Assembly (NCBI RefSeq): GCF_003014695.1
Contig: NZ_PYAS01000001.1
Location: forward strand, 678,738-742,737
DNA length: 64,000 nucleotides
Origin: Dyadobacter jiangsuensis
Lineage (GTDB): Bacteria > Bacteroidota > Bacteroidia > Cytophagales > Spirosomataceae
Direction of reading: 5' to 3'
In this document: positions 51,764 through 62,900 of the stretch, piece by piece
Layout of the letters: each line of letters starts with the position of its first letter
How positions within the stretch are numbered: position 1 is the stretch's first letter
The notes under the pieces: generated by a model
Told to the model about the DNA's origin: nothing
The model's input: the letters and a program-made list of their open reading frames with translations, nothing else
The model's database searches: none
Program-made: the position numbers and the translations under genes

Positions 51764-53476
51764 CTAATACCCCGGATTCTGAACATAAAGCCCCTTTGTA
51801 AAGCTGATCTCCCGCTGAGGAATAGGCAGGTACTCATCCCTTCCGGCAGTGAATTTCGCGGTAGCCAGGAACGGCCGGCGTACTTTTTCCTTTTCAATAT
51901 ACGCATTCAAAGTCTGCTCTGCGATGCCCCAGCGCACGAGGTCGAAGAAACGCGGGCTTTCGGTCGCGAATTCGAGCCTTCTTTCCCAGCGGAGCGCCTT
52001 TCTCGCATAATCCTGCGTCCAGCCGGAAGCGGAATACTCCTTGGCATTATACTTCGATGCGAAGCTGCCGTCGGTTTTCTTCAAACGTCCGGTGCTTGCG
52101 GCGGCACGTTTGCGGATCTGGTTAATGAGCGGCAATGCGAGCGCTTGCTGTCCGAGCTCGATGTACGCCTCGGCTTGCATGAGCAGCACGTCGTCGTAAC
52201 GGATGATGTCGATATTCTTGGAGCTGCCGATAAACGGCCCTTCCTTGTGATACGAGGGGCTGGTAGCAAGCTGCTGCTCTTTCATCGTGTGGAAGAAGCC
52301 GTACACGCCCGGGTCGCGCACCCAGCTGTTGCTGAATGGCTTGGTGGCGTCGTACTTGTAAGGATGGCCGTCGATGCCGATGGTATGGTCCACACGCGGA
52401 TCTACGGTTTCGGTGGAGAAATCCACGTTTTTGTCATTGAATGTTTCAAAAAGAGGCAGGCCGTTCGCGTCGGTGCGGTAGGCATTGGCGAGGTTCTGGC
52501 TCGGCTGGTGGAAGCCGCAGCAGCCATATTGCGGCGCACCGTGCGGGTAATTGAGGCCGGTTACGTAGCTGAGGCGGCCTGCGGCGGTACCGTCGTTGAT
52601 CGAATACTGGATCGCGAAAATAGACTCGGGGCCATTCTCCGTTTCGGCGATGAAGTTCTCGGCGAAATCGGGTTGCAGGCTGTACTGGCCGGAGGCGATT
52701 ACCTGTTGCGTGAGGGTCACGACTTCCTGCAAGCGGTTTTTGTTGATGCCCGTCACCTTGTGGTTCGCATCCTGCTCGTAGGCCTGGAAAAGACGCAGTT
52801 TAGCCAGGTAAGCGGAGGCCGACAGCTTGCTGGCCCGGCCTATCTGCGCCTGTTTCTGCGGCAGGTTGTCGACGGCAAACTGGAAATCTTCGCCGATTTT
52901 GTTCCATAGCTCGTCATTGTTGTACCGTACGTTCGATTCTTTCAGAATGTCGTCGCTCGACAGTTTTTCGTCGATGTAAGGCACGTTCTTGAACAGCATT
53001 TTGAGCATAAAATGCGAGTGGCCGCGGAGGAAACGCATTTCGGCAATGCGGGTGGCACGGAGCGGGAACTCCGCGTCGGTGAGCGCATTGAGGCTCGTAA
53101 GCGCGGCATTGGCGCGGGAAATGGCTTTGTAGAAGTTCTCCCAGGTGTAGGGGTGCATCCAGCCGAAGTCGGGGCGGGTGAGGTTGTAATGTTCGTAAAA
53201 ATCGATTTCCGCCACATCGGACACACCGCCGCCGCCCTTGTAGGCGTCGTCCGAGCGTACGCTGCCGTACACCCACATGCTCGTCATGGGGCCGATCATT
53301 TCGTCGTTGCCGATGCCGGCATAGGCTGCCGTCACGAGCGATTCCGCCGCGGAGGCCGACTTGATATTCTCCGACGACAGCAGCCCCTGCGGCTGGTAGT
53401 CGAGAAAATCGTTACAGGAAGTGGTGATCAGCAGCGTGCCGCTGGCGATCAGACCGAATATGTATTTGCTTTTCAT
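51764..53476 (-). CDS. SusD/RagB family lipoprotein of the fructan locus
   Basis: The 570-residue protein has a lipoprotein signal with the cysteine in LLITTSCNDFLDYQPQG. SusD-type features are SRANAALTSLNALTD, TRIAEMRFLRGHSHFMLKML, YDDVLLMQAEAYIELGQQAL, WERRLEFATESPRFFDLVRW and the closing EYLPIPQREISFTKGLYVQN. It caps the SusC pore on the cell surface and binds fructo-oligosaccharides or levan (inferred from GH32 and fructokinase in the operon). The gene starts 21 bp after the SusC stop. No extra surface glycan-binding protein gene (SusE/F type) is present after it. Confidence 0.95.
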   Translation of the reverse strand: MKSKYIFGLIASGTLLITTSCNDFLDYQPQGLLSSENIKSASAAESLVTAAYAGIGNDEMIGPMTSMWVYGSVRSDDAYKGGGGVSDVAEIDFYEHYNLTRPDFGWMHPYTWENFYKAISRANAALTSLNALTDAEFPLRATRIAEMRFLRGHSHFMLKMLFKNVPYIDEKLSSDDILKESNVRYNNDELWNKIGEDFQFAVDNLPQKQAQIGRASKLSASAYLAKLRLFQAYEQDANHKVTGINKNRLQEVVTLTQQVIASGQYSLQPDFAENFIAETENGPESIFAIQYSINDGTAAGRLSYVTGLNYPHGAPQYGCCGFHQPSQNLANAYRTDANGLPLFETFNDKNVDFSTETVDPRVDHTIGIDGHPYKYDATKPFSNSWVRDPGVYGFFHTMKEQQLATSPSYHKEGPFIGSSKNIDIIRYDDVLLMQAEAYIELGQQALALPLINQIRKRAAASTGRLKKTDGSFASKYNAKEYSASGWTQDYARKALRWERRLEFATESPRFFDLVRWGIAEQTLNAYIEKEKVRRPFLATAKFTAGRDEYLPIPQREISFTKGLYVQNPGY

Positions 53477-53497
53477 AACAATGCGCTTTTTCAGGGA

Positions 53498-56400
53498 TTA
53501 GAAAGAAATGTTCAAACCAAATGTGAAAGTCCGTGGAATCGGGATGGCGTTGATGTCCGTCCGCTCGGGATCGGGTCCGCTGAACTGCTTGGATTTGATC
53601 AGGAACAGGTTTTCGGCCATCAGGTACATCCGTACCCGTTGCAGTTTGATCTTCTGGATCAGCTCCGAACTCAGCGCATAGCCCAGCTGAATGTTGCGCA
53701 GTTTGAAATAGGAAGTATTTACATTGAAATAATCCGAAGAACGCGTCTCGTTGTTGGCATCGGACAGCGACAATGCAGGGATTTTGGAACCTGTATTGGT
53801 CGGCGACCAGGCATCGAACACGCCGGGGCCCACATTCTCGCGGCCGCGGATGAAGTTGTTATAGAAGGTGTAAATATCGAAACCCTTCCGTCCCGCAATA
53901 CCCGAGCCGAAGATCGAGAAGTCGAAAGATTTGTAGAATGCCTCCACTTTCAGGTTGTATTCAAATGCGGGTAAAGTAGTCCCGAAAAACACGCGGTCGA
54001 GGTCGTCGATGCGGTTGTCGCCGTTGGTGTCCACGTAGCGGATGCGGCCCGGGCCTGCGCCCACTTGTGTGGGAGCGGCGTCCACTTCGGCCTGGTTCTG
54101 GAAGAGGCCATTGGTTTTATAACCGAACAAATCGAATTGGGAATGGCCGAGAATGGTCTGGATCGCATTACCGGGATACGCCGCACGCACTTCTTCGGGG
54201 AGCGCGGTGATCTTGTCGCGGAAACGGCTCACACCGGCCATGACATTGTAGGTGAAATCGCCTTTCGGACGGGCATAGTAGCCTGCCGAGAACTCAAAAC
54301 CTCTGTTAGACTTGGCTGCGCCATTCAGTACGCGCAGCTGCCCTTCGCCCACGGCGGAAGCTACCGGCGGGGTGATCAGGATATCGCTGGTTTTGCGGGT
54401 AAAGTAGTCGAACGAGCCCTGGATCATGCCGTCGAACAGTCCGAAATCGAGCCCGAAGTTGGCCTCATCGGTGGTTTCCCACTTCAAATTAGGATTGGCG
54501 CCCTGGATCGACACGAAGCCGGAAGGGAGGTTGCCGGTGTTGGCACCATTGAGGTCGTACGCCGTACCCACGTTGTAGAACTGGTCGAAAAAGCTGTTAT
54601 GGCCATTCGGGAACTGCGATTGCCGCGCGCCGTACCGCGTATCGTACAATCCAAAGCGGGCGAGGTCACCGATCTCCTGGTTACCAACCCTGCCGACCCC
54701 GGCCCGCAGTTTCAGATTGCTTATTTTAGTTACACCCTTGAAAAACTGCTCCTTATCGATGCGCCAGCCCACCGATGCCGCCGGGAAAATACCGTACGCA
54801 TTCGCGGAGCCGAAGCGCGACGAGCCGTCACGACGGATGGTGATCGCAGCCAGGTAACGGTCCGAGAATCCGTAGTCGATGCGAGCGAACTGGGAAAGCA
54901 GCCTGCTGCCAGAGCCGGAGCCGGTGACATTGGTATTGCCGGTGCCCGCATTGAGCACGAAATACTCCTTGGTCTGCACGGCAAAGCCTTCTTTCCGGGC
55001 TATTTCAAAATCGGAGTCATTTTTAATGGCCTCGATACCCGCCAGGAACTTGAAATGGTTGTTGCCCAGGTCGAGGTTATAGCGGGCCGTGTTGGACCAG
55101 GTAATGCTCAGGTAACGATTTTTGTCGATCGTCAGGCTGTTATTCGCCCGCCCGAACGAGCCTTCTTCAAAGGATTGTTCGATGTTTTTGAAGCGGTAGG
55201 CTGCATTGTCGGCACCGATGCTGGTTTTCAGGAAGAAGTTTTTAAGTGGCTGAATTTCCACAAATACATTCCCGAACAGCGTAAGCCGGTGCGCATTGTC
55301 CCATTTGTTGATTTCCTGCATGTGCAGTGGGTTGTTGCGGTCGGAGTAACCCGAGCCGATGGCACCTCCCCAGGAGCCGTCTTTGGCATACACCGGAATG
55401 GTAGGTGCAAGGGTAACGGCCAGGCCGGGTGTGGCAGCACCGCCAATATCGGTCGAAGCGAGTGTTTCGTTCGAAGAGGCAAGCTGCATGTTCGCGCCGA
55501 TTTTTAGTTTGCCATCGAATGCGCTGGTAAGCCCGTTGATGCGCCCGCTGAACTTGTCATAATCGGTGTAGCGGAGCATACCCGTGTTTTTGTAGTAACC
55601 GAGGTTGATTTGCAGTGAAGAAGTACTGTTACCACCCGAGATCGTGAGCTCGTTGTTGGTTACGATGCCGGTTTTGTACATTACTTTCTGCCAGTCGGTA
55701 TCACCGGCGGGCATGTTTGCATTACCACCCACGAGCGGTTGTACTTTTACACCATTTAAAATGGGATTGGTGAAGTCCTTATTCCAGTCGAACTGGTACA
55801 ATGCGCCGTAACCGTCCTCTGGATTGACCTTGTCGTTCACCGAAGCCTGCCACAATGCCCGGCCGCGGTCGACCGCGTTCAGCATTTTAAACCGCGCATA
55901 TTTTTCAGATTGCGTCGAAATGCTCGTATTGAAATCGATATTGATCTTGCCGTTGCTGTTGGCGCCGTTTTTGGTGGTAATGATGATCACCCCGTTGGAA
56001 GCCCGCGACCCGTAAATAGACGACGCCGAGGCATCTTTCAGTACCTGGATCGACTCGATCGAGTTCGGGTTCAGCCCCTGGAACACCTCCGGGCGCTTGG
56101 TAGGAACGCCGTCGATGATGTACAGCGGGTCGGTATTGCCGAGGGTGTTGGCACCGCGGATCAGGATACGGGAGTTGGTACCATTCGGCGAGCCGGTTTT
56201 TTCAATATACAAACCGGGCACGCGTCCCTGTAAGGCCTGCATCGGGTTACCGGAGCTGATATTCTTCAAAGGAGCCATGTCCACGACGGCAATGGCTCCG
56301 GTAAGGTCTTCTTTTTTGGAAGAAGTATAACCCACGACCACCACTTCATTGAGGCTTTTCTGGTCATAATCGAGGGTAACGTTGATGGTCGTCTGGTTGC

Positions 56401-56659
56401 CCGCCACCACTTCCTTCGTCTGCATGCCAATGTAGGAGAATACCAACGTGGCACCTGCCGCCGGAGAGATTGCATAAGTTCCTGAAACGTCGGTAACGGC
56501 ACCATTGGATGTCCCTTTTTCGAGGACGTTCACACCGGGAAGCGGCTCGCCGTCGATACTCTTGACGACGCCCTTGATTTGCGCCCTGTTTTGCGCGTGG
56601 GCGGGCAGTTGCATCACGCAGGCGACCACGAGGGCCACCAGCAGTAGAATTTTTCTCAT
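53498..56659 (-). CDS. SusC/RagA family TonB-linked outer-membrane protein of the fructan locus
   Basis: The 1053-residue protein starts with a signal peptide (MRKILLLVALVVACVMQLPA). A carboxypeptidase-like domain follows (IKGVVKSIDGEPLPGVNVLE, about 28-110), then a plug with LNEVVVVGYTSSKKEDLTGA, ALQGRVPGLYIEKTGSPNGT and VLKDASASSIYGSRASNGVI, and a barrel ending RTFTFGLNISF. It imports fructan fragments with the SusD lid and TonB energy. It lies 32 bp after the fructokinase gene, in the order permease, kinase, SusC, SusD, GH32, so the inner-membrane and cytoplasmic steps come first in the transcript. Activation by the hybrid sensor at 47334-50054 is likely. Confidence 0.95.
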   Translation of the reverse strand: MRKILLLVALVVACVMQLPAHAQNRAQIKGVVKSIDGEPLPGVNVLEKGTSNGAVTDVSGTYAISPAAGATLVFSYIGMQTKEVVAGNQTTINVTLDYDQKSLNEVVVVGYTSSKKEDLTGAIAVVDMAPLKNISSGNPMQALQGRVPGLYIEKTGSPNGTNSRILIRGANTLGNTDPLYIIDGVPTKRPEVFQGLNPNSIESIQVLKDASASSIYGSRASNGVIIITTKNGANSNGKINIDFNTSISTQSEKYARFKMLNAVDRGRALWQASVNDKVNPEDGYGALYQFDWNKDFTNPILNGVKVQPLVGGNANMPAGDTDWQKVMYKTGIVTNNELTISGGNSTSSLQINLGYYKNTGMLRYTDYDKFSGRINGLTSAFDGKLKIGANMQLASSNETLASTDIGGAATPGLAVTLAPTIPVYAKDGSWGGAIGSGYSDRNNPLHMQEINKWDNAHRLTLFGNVFVEIQPLKNFFLKTSIGADNAAYRFKNIEQSFEEGSFGRANNSLTIDKNRYLSITWSNTARYNLDLGNNHFKFLAGIEAIKNDSDFEIARKEGFAVQTKEYFVLNAGTGNTNVTGSGSGSRLLSQFARIDYGFSDRYLAAITIRRDGSSRFGSANAYGIFPAASVGWRIDKEQFFKGVTKISNLKLRAGVGRVGNQEIGDLARFGLYDTRYGARQSQFPNGHNSFFDQFYNVGTAYDLNGANTGNLPSGFVSIQGANPNLKWETTDEANFGLDFGLFDGMIQGSFDYFTRKTSDILITPPVASAVGEGQLRVLNGAAKSNRGFEFSAGYYARPKGDFTYNVMAGVSRFRDKITALPEEVRAAYPGNAIQTILGHSQFDLFGYKTNGLFQNQAEVDAAPTQVGAGPGRIRYVDTNGDNRIDDLDRVFFGTTLPAFEYNLKVEAFYKSFDFSIFGSGIAGRKGFDIYTFYNNFIRGRENVGPGVFDAWSPTNTGSKIPALSLSDANNETRSSDYFNVNTSYFKLRNIQLGYALSSELIQKIKLQRVRMYLMAENLFLIKSKQFSGPDPERTDINAIPIPRTFTFGLNISF

Positions 56660-56691
56660 AATGTTTTCGATTAAAGAGCGTGAATTGAAAA

Positions 56692-57606
56692 TCAGTGGAT
56701 TACAGGTAGTATTGGCTGCGGTTGTGCGTGAATGAAATCTTGAATGTCTGTTTCCGAGAATATGGGCAATGCACCGGCTTTCCCGGCTACGAATGCACCG
56801 GCGGCGCAGGCAAATTCGAGGGATTCGGCCAGCGGATGCCCGGTGGCGGTTTGATAAAGGAATGCGCCGAGGAATGCATCGCCGCTGCCGATGGTGTCGG
56901 CCACTTCCACGGTAAAGCCGGGATGCCGGTAGTATTCGCCTGCGCCGGTCAGTACCATTGCCCCATCCGCCCCGCAGGTAAGCACGAACATATTCAGTTT
57001 GAAGCGGTCGGTGAGGTAGGTCATGGCCTGCTTTTCGTCCTCGAATGGCGTGAGCCAGCCGGTCACCTCGCGGAGCTCATGCTCGTTCATTTTGACAATG
57101 CTGGCAAAGCCGAGGAGTTCCAGCACCTGCTCGCGCGAGTAATGCGGCGGGCGCAGGTTCACATCGAATACGCGGGTCTGGGCATGCGCAAGGTAGCGCA
57201 GGAGGGTATCGCGCGAGGTGCGGTCACGGGCGGCGAGCGTGCCATACACGAAGAAGTCGCTTTCCGCAACCTGCTGAGTGGCAGCGGCGTCGAACTGAAT
57301 ATAGTCCCAGGCCACCGGGTGGAGGATCTTGTAGGTAACCTCGTTGCTGTCCGACACATTGGCTTTGGCAATGCCGGTCAAATGCGTTTCGCCGGTTTGC
57401 ACCCATTGGGTATCGAGGCCTTGCTCAGCCATGAATGCGAGCAGCTCCGCGCCCAGCTCGTCGTGCCCTACGCGGCTGATGAAGGCCACATCCATGCCAT
57501 AGCGCTGCAGGTGTGCGGCGACGTTCATGGTAGCCCCGCCCGCCAGGCGTGCGTCGGGCAGCACGTCCCAGAGCACTTCTCCAAAAACAGTCAGTTTCGG
57601 TGTCAT
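56692..57606 (-). CDS. Fructokinase-like PfkB carbohydrate kinase
   Basis: The 304-residue ribokinase-fold kinase should phosphorylate free fructose with ATP. Motifs: the N-terminal substrate region FGEVLWDVLPDARLAGGATM with the di-glycine and asparagine (AGGATMNVAAHL), ISRVGHDELG, and the C-terminal PfkB signature DTIGSGDAFLGAFLYQ containing the catalytic aspartate. Length and motifs match bacterial fructokinases. It sits between the sugar porter (24 bp) and SusC, which fits intake of free fructose released by GH32. Other ketoses are possible substrates but context favours fructose. Confidence 0.92.
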   Translation of the reverse strand: MTPKLTVFGEVLWDVLPDARLAGGATMNVAAHLQRYGMDVAFISRVGHDELGAELLAFMAEQGLDTQWVQTGETHLTGIAKANVSDSNEVTYKILHPVAWDYIQFDAAATQQVAESDFFVYGTLAARDRTSRDTLLRYLAHAQTRVFDVNLRPPHYSREQVLELLGFASIVKMNEHELREVTGWLTPFEDEKQAMTYLTDRFKLNMFVLTCGADGAMVLTGAGEYYRHPGFTVEVADTIGSGDAFLGAFLYQTATGHPLAESLEFACAAGAFVAGKAGALPIFSETDIQDFIHAQPQPILPVIH

Positions 57607-57630
57607 ATGTAATCGTTTAAAGTGGAGATT

Positions 57631-58965
57631 TTAGTGAAGGATCAATGTCTTTTCGATTTGTTCGAGGGAAGTGCCCTTGGTTTCGGGCATGAGCTTCCAG
57701 ACGAACAGCAGTTGGAGCACCATCATACCGCAGAAGATCATGAAGGTGTTGCCGCCGCCGAGCGTTTCGGCGATGTAGGGGAATGTGAATGCGATCACTG
57801 CCGCGAGCAGCCAGTGCATAAAGCTGCCCATCGACTGCCCCGCGGCGCGTACCTGGTTGGGGAAAATTTCTGAAATAAATACCCAGATTACCGCGCCCTG
57901 CGACAAGGCGAAAAAGGCAATGTAAATGAACAGGTACACCGGCACGGCGTAGCCGCCCAGGTTGCCGCTGTAAAATGCCTGCGCTACCAATCCCAGCGTG
58001 GCGATCAGCCCGAACGACCCTATGAACATCAGCGTACGGCGACCGAAACGGTCGATGAGGTTAATGGCGATGAAGGTGAAGCAGAAGTTCACCAGCCCCA
58101 CACCGGCCGAGGACAGTAAGGCCGAACTTTTACCCAAACCGGCCATTTCAAAAATGCGCGGTGCGTAATAAATGATCGCATTAATGCCTGAAACCTGGTT
58201 GAAAAAGGCAAAAAGCAGCGCCAGCACCAGGGGTAACTTGTACTGGGAGGAAAAAATGGAAACGCTGCTGTTAGGCTGGGCGCCCGCATTCGCAGAGTTC
58301 TGAATGTCGGAAACAATGCCGCTTACGTCCATTCCGCCATTCGCGACTGATAATATCTGCCGGGCTTCATCCACTCTGCCGCGCTTCACGATCAGCCAGC
58401 GGGGGCTTTCGGGTACAAACAGAATCGCTACCAGGAAAACCAGCGACGGGAATGCCTGCACGCCCAGCATCCAGCGCCAGTCGTTGTCGCCTACGCCCAC
58501 AAGCAGGAAGTTGGACAAGTAAGCGATGAGGATGCCCAGTACTACATTGAACTGGAACATGGCCACCAGCCGGCCGCGGGAATTGGCGGGAGATATTTCG
58601 GATATATATAATGGAGCGGTAACCGACGAAATGCCTACGCCGATGCCGCCGAGGAAGCGGAAGATGAGGAAGGAAATCCAGTCGGAGGCGAGGGCCGAGC
58701 CGATTGATGACAGCAGGTAAAGGACAGCAATGGCGAAGAGCGTGTACTTGCGCCCGTAACGCTCGGAGGGGATGGCGCCTGTGAGCGACCCGAGGACGGT
58801 GCCGATCAATGCGATGGAAACTGTGAACCCGTGCTGCACCGTGGTGAGGCCCCACAATTGCTGGATCGATTTCTCCGCGCCCGAAATGACCGCCGTATCA
58901 AAACCGAATAAAAAACCGCCCAGCGCGACTGTGAATGCCCAGAAGATTACCTTTTTGCTTGTCAT
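57631..58965 (-). CDS. MFS sugar porter, likely fructose permease
   Basis: The 444-residue protein with 12 helices starts at ATG 58965 (MTSKKVIFWAFTVALGGFLF). Sugar-porter marks are GGFLFGFDTAVISGAE, SERYGRKYTL, FRFLGGIGVGISSVTAPLYI with SEISPANSRGRLVAMFQ, PESPRWLIVKRGRVDEA, DRFGRRTL and PETKGTSLEQIE at the C-terminus. It resembles XylE/GLUT-type proton symporters. It is the first gene of the fructan operon, and its promoter must lie in 58966-59158, where I found no exact TAnnTTTG. The upstream in-frame start at 59010 adds 15 residues with no support. Confidence 0.92.
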   Translation of the reverse strand: MTSKKVIFWAFTVALGGFLFGFDTAVISGAEKSIQQLWGLTTVQHGFTVSIALIGTVLGSLTGAIPSERYGRKYTLFAIAVLYLLSSIGSALASDWISFLIFRFLGGIGVGISSVTAPLYISEISPANSRGRLVAMFQFNVVLGILIAYLSNFLLVGVGDNDWRWMLGVQAFPSLVFLVAILFVPESPRWLIVKRGRVDEARQILSVANGGMDVSGIVSDIQNSANAGAQPNSSVSIFSSQYKLPLVLALLFAFFNQVSGINAIIYYAPRIFEMAGLGKSSALLSSAGVGLVNFCFTFIAINLIDRFGRRTLMFIGSFGLIATLGLVAQAFYSGNLGGYAVPVYLFIYIAFFALSQGAVIWVFISEIFPNQVRAAGQSMGSFMHWLLAAVIAFTFPYIAETLGGGNTFMIFCGMMVLQLLFVWKLMPETKGTSLEQIEKTLILH

Positions 58966-59158
58966 GATTGTTGAATTAATTTCTGACGAAGCTACCGGCT
59001 CTCCGGGCAAACTATTTTCGGATCCGTACCAAATGTTTTTAAATTTTACATTGGATGGATTTGGTTATAATTGTCTGTTTTTGAGGTTTTTATATTAATT
59101 TAATAAGCGCCTGTTTTCAAATTTGCTTCAAACTTTTCAGGAAATGTTTCATCACCGC

Positions 59159-59794
59159 TCAGTCACATAAAACAGGTAGGCCGGGATCGGCGGCAAAGGG
59201 GAGTAGTTGGACAATCTGTGCATAAGTAACCCGGTTGACCGACAGGTCGAGGTTAGGCAGTTCATCGAACTTCACCCAGCTCACGCCGGAAGTTTCGGTG
59301 GTTTGTTCGAGTATTTCACCGCCGGTAATATGGCACAGGATGAAAAATTTGTAGACGTACCAGGGTTCTTCCGGGTGGTCGTGTTTGCTTTTATCAAAAA
59401 CCGCCAGCAACCGCACGGGATCCACGTGCAGCCCGGTTTCCTCGGAAACTTCTTTCACGGCCACTTCAAAAGGCGTGTAGCCCACATCCGCCCAGCCGCC
59501 GGGCAACGTCCAGCGGTCGTTGTCTATTTTTTCCTGTACCATCAGGATTTCGTCGGTTCCCCGGAAAATCACGGCGCGGATATCGACTTTCGGTGTCACG
59601 TAGCCGATTTCGCGGGGCAGGAGGCTGATGATTTGTGCTACCGGAGCGTCACTCATATTGGCCAGTAGCTCCATGCTGATCTGGCGGATTTCATCGTAAC
59701 GTTCACGGTCGTATTCGCCGGGTTGAAAGGCCAGGCCGGTTTGCGATAATGCCAGAATGCGTTTGATAGCGGCCAGCCAGGGATTTGCGGACAT
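59159..59794 (-). CDS. NUDIX hydrolase with N-terminal domain (YjhB/ADP-ribose type)
   Basis: The 211-residue protein has an N-terminal helical domain (about 1-65, NPWLAAIKRILALSQTGLAF, ERYDEIRQISMELLANM) of the kind fused to some NUDIX enzymes. A NUDIX fold follows, with a box around GGWADVGYTPFEVAVKEVSE and EETGL. The first acidic position of the classical box is replaced by Tyr and the Arg by Lys, as in related GGWADVG proteins. It probably hydrolyses a nucleoside diphosphate derivative in the cytoplasm. It stands alone between the fructan operon and the large secreted protein, and a functional link is not apparent. Confidence 0.9.
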   Translation of the reverse strand: MSANPWLAAIKRILALSQTGLAFQPGEYDRERYDEIRQISMELLANMSDAPVAQIISLLPREIGYVTPKVDIRAVIFRGTDEILMVQEKIDNDRWTLPGGWADVGYTPFEVAVKEVSEETGLHVDPVRLLAVFDKSKHDHPEEPWYVYKFFILCHITGGEILEQTTETSGVSWVKFDELPNLDLSVNRVTYAQIVQLLPFAADPGLPVLCD

Positions 59795-59945
59795 AGGAAT
59801 GAAAAAGGGACAAGCGTGAATTGATCCGTGCCAGCTGCGTCAGATGGCCGGTGAAATAAGTCACCGGCGAATATCTGAAACATTTGTCTGAATACAATCC
59901 TGCTTGCCCCCGCCTTATGAACGTTGAGTATTGCCGTTTGTCAGA

Positions 59946-62900
59946 TTATCGCGTCACCGCAAATTGGACGCTTTGCCGGTCGCCGCTGGTCGTTTCGATT
60001 TCAACCGTGTAGGTCCCGGGCAGCAGCCTGCGGATATCGATGCCGCCCTGCTGCGTTGTCGATTGTAATAAAAGTGTTCCACCCTTGCCGAACAGCCTGA
60101 TGTTCCGGACGTTCCCGGGTTGTACGCCCTTCAAATGGACGGCCTGGACGTCGGTCGCAGGGTTTGGATAAATAGCGATCTTTTCCCCTTCAAAATTCAG
60201 CACGGCAATGCGGCTGTACGAAAATGGCTCGGACGGTCGCATTGCCGTACTACCGTTAGAGTGATCAATCATTTTGAGCCGGTACATATTGGTACCGGCT
60301 AGTGGAAGGGCGTCGGTATAGGAATAGTCGGTAATGGTTGTTTCGCTGCCTTTGGCTGCCACCTCGCCCAATTGGAGCCAGTGCTTGCCGTCGGTGCTCC
60401 GTTCGATCTCGAACCGGTCGCTATTGGTTTCCGAGCTGGTCTGCCATTGCAGGTATGCCTCCCGCTCGCGCTTTTTGGCCTGAAAGGACACGAGCGTAAC
60501 GGGTAACGCCGCTTCCGACTGGCCCGAAATGAAAAACCCGCTGAATCCGGTTACCTGGAATGAGACGAGGTACATGGTGTGGTCTGCGCTCTCGGTGACG
60601 GTTACGTCCGTGATCAGCTGCGTAGGGCCGGAATAGGTGCCCGGGAAGCCGTACGGGCTAGTGCCATGGTATTGCACCACTTTCAGATTTGCAGGAAGCG
60701 ACGCGTTGTTGGCATTGCCGAAAGCCTGGTTGTAGGTGTCGAAATCCTGTTTGGAAAAGAACAGGGTCACTTTGGCAGGGCCGTCGGCTCCGGTGGGGCT
60801 AATGTCGTAGTGTCTTTTTACAAACACCTTTTCCCCTTCCGAAACGGTGTTACCCGCCGCCAGAAATGCTTTCACGGTCACATTGCCGAGCGACCCCGGC
60901 GTACCGGCGGGTTCGATGAGGCCGAAAGTCTTGCAGTCGTTGGTAATGGCGGTCGCGCCCGCGTACACGGGCAGCGTAGCCTGCTCGCCGCTCGCGGGTA
61001 ATGTGCCCGGGCCTGTGATCGCTTGCAGTTCGTAGGCACCCATGTCGGTCTGCACATTAAAAGTGCGGGTGTTGTGGGCGAGGTCGGTCGGGTTGGCGGG
61101 TAGGTCGGGAAGGGCTTCGTTGGTCCCGCGGTTAATGGCGGGTGAGCAGGGCAGGAGCGTCCAGTCGGTTTCGCCGGCGAACTGCGGATTGGTGGTACCG
61201 GCCAGGTTGTGGTCGGTGTCGCTCGCATTCATGCCTTCTACCAGGCTGTACGTGACCGAAACGGTACTTTCCTGGCTGGCAATGCCGCTGCCATTGCCGT
61301 AAATGATGCTGTTGCGGACTGTTATCGCTCTGCCATATCCGGTAATGGTGCCGGGGAAAGTCTGCGTGTTGCCAGCCACCGTGCAGTTAAGAAGCGTCAC
61401 CTCGGCGTCGTTGTTATAAATGGCCCCGGCCGATTGGCTGGCGGAGTTGCGGGTGATCAGGCAGTTCATTAAAATCGTGTTGGAGCCATCCACGTTTGCA
61501 ATCGCGCCGCCGCTGCCGAAACTCGCGCCATTATCCCTGAATATCGTGTTGATGATCAATGGTGAAGCGTTTTCGTTGTAGATTCCCGCTCCATCGGACG
61601 CATAGTTATTCAAAAATGCACAATTGGCGATGGTAGGCGAAACGCTGGTGTTCCGCATGGCCCCGCCATTGCTCCCAAACACCCCGGTGATCGTAAATCC
61701 GTCGAAGATGTCCTCCCGGGTCAGGTCGTTATAGGAGTTGTCGATCAGCGGCCCTACGGACGACGTCAGAACGGTGGCTGTGGCCGGATCGCCGTGGATA
61801 ATAGGCAGTGGTCGTTGGCTGAGCGAGGTTTCGGTTCCTACAAAACTGCCGTAGATTTTAACCCCGTGGATGAATTTCAGCTGCTCGCTGTTTTCGTATT
61901 CTCCGCGGGCCACCCAAATCTGGTCACCCTCGGAAGCAAGGTTAAGCGCATCACCCAGGCCATGCAATGCATTGGCCCAGCTATCGCCGGAAGGATCGGG
62001 TGCAGAGGCGGCCGCGCTCACGTACCAGATTACGCTTGGCGTTACTTCATAGATCCCGAGATCGATCGCCTGGCTGGTGAGCCTTCGATTTCCGTCGAAC
62101 GCGGCGTAGATATCATCGGAATTTTTAGGGAAGGCCGAAATGTCCGTCGAGGGGTTACCCGCATTGGTTACGGGGCTTCCCTTGCGCTGAACGAAATTGT
62201 TTTGCGCCGCGTCGGTGAATTGCGGGTCGGTGTCGAGGATATTGGTACCACCGGGGAAGCCGCCCTGGATGAGCGAGTAGGAAACCACCGGCGTACCCGA
62301 GCCGCCGATACTGCTCACGCTTCCGGGCGACGCGGGATCGGCGTTATTCCATATAATGCAGTTTTCGACCACAGGCGACGAGCCGCTGAGCGCATACAAA
62401 GCACCTCCGTTGCCCGCCGCGGCATTATTACCCACTTCATTGACCGAAAAAGTGCAATTCCGGATGGTAGGTGATGAATTGTCCATAAAAACAGCCCCGC
62501 CTTTTCCGGCAGTTGTACCTTTCGCCGAATTGGCCGTAAAAAGGCATTGCAGGATCAAAGGGCTGGAATTGAGCAGGTAAATCGCACCGCCCTTGCCCCC
62601 GGTTGCGGAAGGATCGGTAGCATTCTCAGCGAACAGACAGTTTGCGATCACCAGTGAGGAGTTGGTTACGTGCAGGGCGCCGCCCCGCCGCTCTCCGTTG
62701 ACAGCAAAGCCAGTGCCGGAAGTGACCATGAAGCCGTCGAGCCGTGTGGATGCACCGGCCCCCGATACCGATATGACGGTTCCGCCAAGTCCTTTAAGGA
62801 CGGTTGAGGCGGGGGAAATGTTCCGATCCCGGATCTCACTTCCATTGCCGGAGAAACCTCCATAATAGGCTACGCCGTCGGTGAGGGCTAGGGGCTCATC

